DNA of 64,000 nt from Arenicola marina. Taxonomy: Eukaryota; Annelida; Polychaeta; Arenicolidae. Each line of letters begins with the position of its first letter. Position 1 is the first letter of the stretch. The notes under the pieces were generated by a model that worked only from the letters and a program-made list of their open reading frames with translations, was not told where the DNA came from and searched no databases. A program made the translations under genes and the position numbers. The DNA is taken from contig OZ025261.1 of assembly GCA_964019135.1 (NCBI GenBank), forward strand, positions 35,516,820 through 35,580,819, read 5' to 3'. This document shows, piece by piece, positions 56,098 to 64,000 of this stretch.

Positions 56098-59000
56098 GAT
56101 CCCACGGAAATAAACATACAGGCTGCATGATCCCATGGAAATAAACATACAGGCTGCATGATCCCATGGAAATAAACATACAGGCTGCATGATCCCATGG
56201 AAATAAACATACAGGCTGCATGATCCCACGGAAAAAAACATACAAGCTGCATGATCCCATGGAAATAAACATACAGGCTGCATGATCCCACGGAAATAAA
56301 CATACAGGCTGCATGATCCCATGGAAATAAACATACAGGCTGCATGATCCCATGGAAATAAACATACAGGCTGCATGATCCCATGGAAATAAACATACAG
56401 GCTGCATGATCCCACGGAAATAAACATACAGGCTGCATGATCCCATGGAAATAAACATACAGGCTGCATGATCCCATGGAAATAAACATACAGGCTGCAT
56501 GATCCCACGGAAATAAACATACAGGCTGCATGATCCCATGGAAATAAACATACAGGCTGCATGATCCCATGGAAATAAACATACAGGCTGCATGATCCCA
56601 CGGAAATAAACATACAGGCTGCATGATCCCATGGAAATAAACATACAGGCTGCATGATCCCACGGAAATAAACATACAGGCTGCATGATCCCATGGAAAT
56701 AAACATACAGGCTGCATGATCCCATGGAAATAAACATACAGGCTGCATGATCCCATGGAAATAAACATACAGGCTGCATGATCCCATGGAAATAAACATA
56801 CAGGCTGCATGATCCCACGGCAATAAACATACAGGCTGCATGATCCCATGGAAATAAACATACATGCTGCATGATCCCACGGAAATAAACATACAGGCTG
56901 CATGATCCCACGGAAATAAACATACAGGCTGCATGATCCCACGGAAATAAACATACAGGCTGCATGATCCCACGGAAATAAACATACAGGCTGCATGATC
57001 CCACGGAAATAAACATACAGGCTGCATGATCCCACGGAAATAAACATACAGGCTGCATGATCCCACGGAAATAAACATACAGGCTGCATGATCCCACGGA
57101 AATAAACATACAGGCTGCATGATCCCACGGCAATAAACATACAGGCTGCATGATCCCACGGAAATAAACATACAGGCTGCATGATCCCACGGAAATAAAC
57201 ATACAGGCTGCATGATCCCACGGAAATAAACATACAGGCTGCATGATCCCACGGAAATAAACATACAGGCTGCATGATCCCACGGAAATAAACATACAGG
57301 CTGCATGATCCCATGGAAATAAACATACAGGCTGCATGATCCCACGGCAATAAACATACAGGCTGCATGATCCCACGGAAATAAACATACAGGCTGCATG
57401 ATCCCACGGAAATAAACATACAGGCTGCATGATCCCACGGAAATAAACATACAGGCTGCATGATCCCACGGAAATAAACATACAGGCTGCATGATCCCAC
57501 GGAAATAAACATACAGGCTGCATGATCCCATGGAAATAAACATACAGGCTGCATGATCCCACGGAAATAAACATACAGGCTGCATGATCCCACGGAAATA
57601 AACATACAGGCTGCATGATCCCACGGAAATAAACATACAGGCTGCATGATCCCACGGAAATAAACATACAGGCTGCATGATCCCACGGAAATAAACATAC
57701 AGGCTGCATGATCCCATGGAAATAAACATAGAGGCTGCATGATCCCATTGAAATAAACATACAGGCTGCATGATCCCACGGCAATAAACATACAGGCTGC
57801 ATGATCCCATGGAAATAAACATACAGGCTGCATGATCCCATGGAAATAAACATACAGACTGCATGACCCCACGGAAATAAACATACAGGCTGCATGATCC
57901 CATGGAAATAAACATACAGACTGCATGACCCCACGGAAATAAACATACAGGCTGCATGATCCCATGGAAATAAACATACAGGCTGCATGATCCCATGGAA
58001 ATAAACATACAGGCTGCATGATCCCATGGAAATAAACATACAGGCTGCATGATCCCATGGAAATAAACATACAGGCTGCATGATCCCATGGAAATAAACA
58101 TACAGGCTGCATGATCCCACGGCAATAAACATACAGGCTGCATGATCCCATGGAAATAAACATACAGGCTGCATGATCCCATGGAAATAAACATACAGGC
58201 TGCATGATCCCATGGAAATAAACATACAGGCTGCATGATCCCATGGAAATAAACATACAGACTGCATGATCCCACGGAAATAAACATACAGGCTGCATGA
58301 TCCCATGGAAATAAACATACAGGCTGCATGATCCCACGGAAATAAACATACAGGCTGCATGATCCCACGGAAATAAACATACAGGCTGCATGATCCCACG
58401 GCAATAAACATACAGGCTGCATGATCCCATGGAAATAAACATACAGGCTGCATGATCCCATGGAAATAAACATACAGACTGCATGACCCCACGGAAATAA
58501 ACATACAGGCTGCATGATCCCATGGAAATAAACATACAGACTGCATGACCCCACGGAAATAAACATACAGGCTGCATGATCCCATGGAAATAAACATACA
58601 GGCTGCATGATCCCATGGAAATAAACATACAGGCTGCATGATCCCATGGAAATAAACATACAGGCTGCATGATCCCATGGAAATAAACATACAGGCTGCA
58701 TGATCCCATGGAAATAAACATACAGGCTGCATGATCCCACGGCAATAAACATACAGGCTGCATGATCCCATGGAAATAAACATACAGGCTGCATGATCCC
58801 ATGGAAATAAACATACAGGCTGCATGATCCCATGGAAATAAACATACAGGCTGCATGATCCCATGGAAATAAACATACAGACTGCATGACCCCACGGAAA
58901 TAAACATACAGGCTGCATGATCCCACGGAAATAAACATACAGGCTGCATGATCCCACGGAAGTAAACATACAGGCTGCATGATCCCACGGAAATAAACAT

Positions 59001-59975
59001 ACAGGCTGCATGATCCCACGGAAATAAACATACAGGCTGCATGATCCCATGGAAATAAACGTACAGGCTGCATGATCCCATGGAAATAAACATACAGGCT
59101 GCATGATCCCATGGAAATAAACATACAGGCTGCATGATCCCATGGAAATAAACATACAGGCTGCATGATCCCACGGAAATAAACATACAGGCTGCATGAT
59201 CCCACGGAAATAAACATACAGGTTGCATGATCCCACGGAAATAAACATACAGGCTGCATGATCCCACGGAAATAAACATACAGACTGCATGATCCCACGG
59301 AAATAAACATACAGGCTGCATGATCCCACGGAAATAAACATACAGGCTGCATGATCCCACGGAAATAAACATACAGGCTGCATGATCCCACGGAAATAAA
59401 CATACAGGCTGCATGATCCCACGGAAGTAAACATACAGGCTGCATGATCCCACGGAAATAAACATACAGGCTGCATGATCCCACGGAAATAAACATACAG
59501 GCTGCATGATCCCACGGAAATAAACATACAGGCTGCATGATCCCACGGAAATAAACATACAGGCTGCATGATCCCACGGAAATAAACATACAGGCTGCAT
59601 GATCCCACGGAAATAAACATACAGGCTGCATGATCCCACGGAAATAAACATACAGGCTGCATGATCCCACGGAAATAAACATACAGGCTGCATGATCCCA
59701 CGGAAATAAACATACAGGCTGCATGATCCCACGGAAATAAACATACAGGCTGCATGATCCCACGGAAATAAACATACAGGCTGCATGATCCCACGGAAAT
59801 AAACATACAGGCTGCATGATCCCACGGAAATAAACATACAGGCTGCATGATCCCACGGAAATAAACATACAGGCTGCATGATCCCACGGAAATAAACATA
59901 CAGGCTGCATGATCCCACGGAAATAAACATACAGGCTGCATGATCCCACGGAAATAAACATACAGGCTGCATGAT
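56098..59975. repeat. 31-bp satellite array, ~125 copies, 3.9 kb
   Basis: Unit on the plus strand: GATCCCACGGAAATAAACAT then ACAGGCTGCAT. The span divided by 31 gives about 125 copies with almost no indels. The main variants are CCCACGG/CCCATGG, GGCAATAAAC (loses one A), CAGACTGCATGACCCC and GGAAGTAAAC. Most units contain AATAAA on the plus strand and TGTTTAT on the minus strand. A 31-bp unit with no stop on the minus strand leaves all three minus frames open for over 1300 codons; these are not genes. Confidence 0.98.
57781..59010. repeat. 620-bp higher-order duplication within the 31-bp satellite
   Basis: The rare GGCAATAAAC variant occurs at 57781, 58122, 58401 and 58742, spaced 341, 279 and 341 bp (11, 9 and 11 units). 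The intervening order of ACGG, ATGG and CAGACTGCATGACCCC variants repeats as well, so a block of 20 units (620 bp) was duplicated in tandem. Confidence 0.8.
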
Positions 59976-60293
59976 AATTCCGAACACAGTCCCTCCACTC
60001 ACATCCAGGACATATATGAAAAAGGAGTACTCGTTTTTTTCCCTTCATGTTTCATCAAGGCACTGCCACCGGAAAGATCAACAATTGTAAACCTACAAAA
60101 ATATCACTATGCATATTTACATTCAAACACTTCTTCTGCACAGATCACGCACCAGAACACCAGCATTCAACCGGATAGGATTCATACTTGTGTGCCACCT
60201 ACATACATACCGGTACCAGTAATACTTTAGGGGTCGCCAGAATTGTAATTTTCTGTTGATATGACGATTATCCTATATGCGCCCATCGCACTA

Positions 60294-60321
60294 CATTAGT
60301 GTACTAAATAGTACACTAATG
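60294..60321. other. 28-bp perfect inverted repeat
   Basis: CATTAGTGTACTA, two-base spacer AA, then TAGTACACTAATG. It lies between the satellite and the MGAT4C-like gene and has no obvious function. Confidence 0.9.
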
Positions 60322-60840
60322 AACTATTTAGACACGTTGGGAAAAGCGAACTCGAGAGTTGAACATTATCAATCCCACAACAATGGACAAAGAACTATGA
60401 ACAGAAAACATACGAGAAAAAAACAACATTCATATGACAGTACGTCTTGTAAAACCGTTGCCTCGTTAAAGTAGCATATTTGCGAATCATCACAGTAATA
60501 AGCAAATGTGCAAAGCCTGAGCAAAAAATGCGTCGAGATCTTGGAAAGTGAAGGGATACTTAATTATAGAATTGCCGGGCAAGAATAACTACATCCTTAT
60601 TTGGAGTGATATTGCAAAGTATAAATACCGCTGACACGGGTTATGGATTTGACAGAAAACATAGTTAATGAAATGCCTTATACAGAAGATATTTGTACCT
60701 AATTTTCCACACATCAAGAACAACCATTTGGCGTGTACACCATTCATCAGAATCGCCTTGGCCTCTTTCACTTTGGCGTATAATACAACGACTGGTATAG
60801 TAACTTGCAGTTTTCCAATAAATTGTTAGTTCTAATCCGG

Positions 60841-63569
60841 CTACGTCTTGATGGAGAAGACGTATATATTGTCAATGACAATCCAGTTGTCCTGGGATGA
60901 CACAACCTCGAGTTTAAGACACCGTACTGGTGGGAGTTTGAGGCGCGTTCGGATATCGAACACATCAATGTGGCCGCTGTCCAGTCTGCCCAGCTCCCGA
61001 TAGTCCTGACACGCGGCGCCAGGCGTCCCGCCGGCTGGCGCCACCGACAGACGGCCCTGGCGGAGGAAGTCGTCTGGTTTCAGGAGCGTTCCCGTGTTGA
61101 CGATGACGCGATTCAGAATGATATCGCGATGGAAGGTAAGCAGAAACCAATCGCCCGCCTTGGGGGACTGACCCCAAAAGAACCCGCCGCTGTCCTGCTC
61201 GTACGCCAGCCGAGGGGTGTAACGAGGATCAGAGGTCATGTTGGTTGTGATATCCGCTGCTGGGTTATCGGGTCGCACCTCGCCCCGGTTCAGGTAGCGG
61301 TCCCTGTTCGCTATCTCATCGATAACTCTTTGAGAGGAGCCCCCCTCGTGTCGGGAGTCGCTCCCAATGTGCTCAAACAACGGCGCCTTCCTGCTCAGTT
61401 TCCTCGGTTGAGCCATCGACTTGGAGTACAACGCCAGCAAGTTCTTCATTGGAGTGACGTCATAGAACATGGTGATAGTGTCGGCGAGCTTCGCCAAATC
61501 GCGGGTGTTAAACAGGGAGCCGACAAACTCCATATTGGTCAATTCCAGCACGGCCCACATCCCATCGTTAGACGCGAAGATGAGCTGTTTGATTTGGTCG
61601 ATGTAGCCCTCCATGGTTACCACATCGTCAGACAGCTGCAGGAAGTACCTGGACTGGTTGGTAGCGTGGCCATATCGGTACATGTACGTGAAGTCAGCCG
61701 CTTCCTTGGAAGACAACCGTCTGACATAGGTAGGACTTCGATTCCCTAGCGCTGGATTAGAATCGCCAATAAAGGTTTGGTAATATTGCTGAGGCACCTG
61801 TATAATTTGAAGGAATCCGCTGTCGATGTGATACATGTACTTGGCGGTGATGTTTCTAAACACCATGTTGTTGTATTCTATATCTTCATCCAGGAGAAAG
61901 ACGAGAATTGTGCACTGAAGCTGTTCGCGTAAACTTGAATGCTCCGTCAACGAGGACAAAGTTTTTTCCAAATAGAATATGGCGTGGCTGGCCTTCCATG
62001 TTGGTATAGCGATCGCCAAGAAATCTACAAAAAGAAGAAACAAGAAATGTGACACCCACAAAGTTGACCATTTCATTTATAAAATTTGTATTCGTATTGA
62101 TAGCGTCATATGCAATACAGTTTCACCGAATTTCCGTGACGTCGACACATTCACTCGTATCCAATGGTCACCGTAATCCCTACCTTATATCGTCGCTGAT
62201 CTGCTCGCCAACCTACTACATGTACAAACAACTACTTAGTTCTTCTAATAGTAGAAGAAAATACTTTTCCACTTGTTTTCGCACCTACTAATTTAAATTC
62301 TGAGAGGTGACGTCAAAGAGGAATACAATCTCATGTGCTTTTCCATTTAGATTCTCTCTGCTCATTGGCCCAAACTCAACGAAAAGCACTCAATCATGCG
62401 AACAAGACACGCCCTAGACAACCGATGTCTACGCACTCCATCAAAGCTCACCTGTCAATTTGTGACATCATGAGGGGAATTTCGAAATAATGCTCAGATG
62501 CAATAGTACGACAGAAAAAGGTTCGATTTTCAGAACAGGGATCCAAATCGTTACCTCCCCCATAAATCGATAGTTAATTACGTTCAACGACACGGAAAAA
62601 AAGAATATCACAAAGCAATATTAATGGAAGTATACATGTACCAGTAACCTATACCTTAAGCATTTGTTTCTTCGCTCCCTAACCACAAATTGTGAACGAA
62701 AGAAACCTGTATCTTGATGGACGGTCATAACCCATTAAGGGAGGGGGTGGGTATCTTACTTTGGTTTTTTCGTGTCAATCCAACGACTTGGCTCTGAGTC
62801 TTTGAAGCGATGGATTGCCAATCACGCCAGGCGTTCATTGAGCCCAGCGACTCCTGAGTTGGAAGAAATTATGTGCTCACTTAACATTAAATAGCTTGGA
62901 TAAAGACTTCGAGACATCATTTAATTAGGTGCATCTTTTTCACTATTGATATCACTATTGCACATTCTAATGTTGGGATTAAACACTAACTTTGCTGAGT
63001 TTTTTTTTTATTCCCTTGTTCTGTGAATAGAAGTTATTGCATGTATACTAGTATTAATACCTAAAAAAAGCTCTTTTTTGGTGATGAATGACTAATACTT
63101 TGTTATGAATACACAATTGTTGAAAAAGTTCTAGTATAAATTTATAGTTTAAACTAAAGAAATCTATTTCAGAACCCTTGCAAGTGATCATGGGAGTATT
63201 CTGACTTAATTACCATGTCAAACTTCACCAGAACTGGCCGCTCACACATCGATGTTCCACCTGCAAATAACCACAGATCGATATAGAATAAATCCCTCTT
63301 ATGGTACCAAATTATAGTCAATAAGAATGAAAACATTTGGGACATGTTAAGCATATAACACTAAAGGTGTATAGCATGCTATACACTATCATGAGTTTTT
63401 ACATGCATAAACCATAAACATGTTATGATACTTCATGACCCGTCAACTTACCTGTAAGCCACTCTGTATTTCCTGTCCAGATAAGCACATTAAGATTCAG
63501 GGTGACTACTGTCACAATCAATAGAGTAATTATCAATGTCCAAGAACGTGTTTGTGTAAACTCCCTCAT
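60841..63569 (-). CDS. MGAT4C: Alpha-1,3-mannosyl-glycoprotein 4-beta-N-acetylglucosaminyltransferase C-like (GT54)
   Basis: Minus-strand coding exons: 63569-63452, 63260-63214, 62853-62760, 62024-60841. The sum is 1443 nt, 480 residues (human MGAT4C 478). Exon 1 gives a short cytosolic tail (MREFTQTRSW) and one membrane segment (about 11-31), as in a type II Golgi enzyme. The GT54 domain begins near residue 87 (NFLAIAIPTWK). It contains FLQLSDDVV with the acidic pair at 219-220, in place of the family's EDD nucleotide-sugar/metal motif, and LFEHIGSDSRHEG. The C-terminal lectin-like region has FFWGQSPKAGDWFLLTFHRD and VIVNTGT, close to MGAT4C (FWGKPPSTGD, KVNTGT). MGAT4A/B add a beta-1,4 GlcNAc branch to N-glycans; activity of the C branch is uncertain. 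Most of the catalytic part is one exon. The small exon 3 is inferred from phase and splice signals. Confidence 0.9.
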
Positions 63570-64000
63570 GGCTGCAGTAACTTCATTCCTTCATGAAATA
63601 ATTGGAACAGCCTCACTCCTTCTTTCAGGACTTCATTGGAGCAACACAATATTTTTCTTGTCCGCCTCTGCAATGGCAAATGGTTGACAGTTTCTACTTT
63701 TTGCGGTAATACTTTGGTCATCTTATACATATACATACCTTTGGCAATTATATAGTTATATTTTATTATATAGTTGCATTTTATTATAGTTATACAATCA
63801 TAGGTTTGATATTGTTAAAATAATTTATTTCCCTCAGTGATTTTCAGAGGGATCGCAGCAAATTCAGGTACAAATATGGGCTGAAATGTCATGCATACTC
63901 ATTGCAGCAAAAGCCACAGTCGATTCCTGACTGGGATCTGAGGAATTTAGCATTCTTTAATCATAGCCATGGATTTATGGCTAGTTGTGCCCCTAGAGAA
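63570..64000. other. MGAT4C-like upstream flank with MITE fragment
   Basis: AT-rich sequence upstream of the MGAT4C-like start. At about 63825-63890, GATTTTCAGAGGGATCGCAG then CAAATTCAGGTACAAATATG resembles the right arm of the MITE at 27827-28406. No coding exon is supported. Confidence 0.45.

Noticed and set aside
56042-60048. Three minus-strand open frames of over 1300 codons each, reading as a Cys/Phe/Tyr-rich repeat protein
   Set aside because: They exist only because a 31-bp satellite unit has no stop in any minus frame and 31 is not a multiple of three. All three frames give the same 31-residue cycle, there is no start context or splice evidence, and composition is dictated by the repeat.

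Overview
The window is nuclear DNA from an animal, most likely a marine or other invertebrate bilaterian. It carries six split, intron-bearing genes whose products match vertebrate proteins one to one. It also holds tRNA-derived SINEs, short inverted-repeat DNA transposons (MITEs) and very large minisatellites. The species cannot be fixed from the sequence alone. Exon models below were built by hand from splice sites, reading phase and remembered family sequences; each of the six closes in frame.

Layout. (1) 1.8-14.9 kb, + strand: PHRF1 (RING + PHD finger, RS-like region, C-terminal SRI-like helices), 13 coding exons, 1923 codons. (2) 16.7-24.1 kb, - strand: GTF2H1 (TFIIH p62), 13 coding exons, 537 codons, tail to tail with PHRF1. 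(3) 27.7-31.5 kb, + strand: PIFO/CIMAP3 (pitchfork, ciliary), 6 coding exons, 194 codons. (4) 33.1-43.6 kb, - strand: ZC3H11A (triple CCCH mRNA-export protein), 19 coding exons, 1133 codons. (5) 43.6-52.8 kb: a gene-poor stretch with AT-rich DNA and nested MITEs. (6) 52.8-54.5 kb, + strand: CCDC59/TAP26 (Fyv7-like), 4 coding exons, 183 codons. (7) 56.1-60.0 kb: a 31-bp satellite of about 125 copies. (8) 60.8-63.6 kb, - strand: an MGAT4C-like GT54 N-acetylglucosaminyltransferase, 4 coding exons, 480 codons.

Functional themes. Four genes serve nuclear RNA and transcription (PHRF1, GTF2H1, ZC3H11A, CCDC59), one the cilium and one Golgi glycosylation. Nothing suggests an operon or a shared pathway; this is ordinary animal gene order.

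The most unusual feature is in the last intron of PHRF1. A 38-bp minisatellite has grown out of the exon/intron junction itself, so about 41 consecutive GTAAGT splice donors follow the true one. Other oddities are a GTF2H1 intron array made of tRNA-like A-box units, a MITE carrying two RFX-box-like sites in the first intron of a ciliary gene, and a run of 13 symmetric phase 1-1 exons in ZC3H11A. The 31-bp satellite also carries a poly(A) hexamer in nearly every unit.
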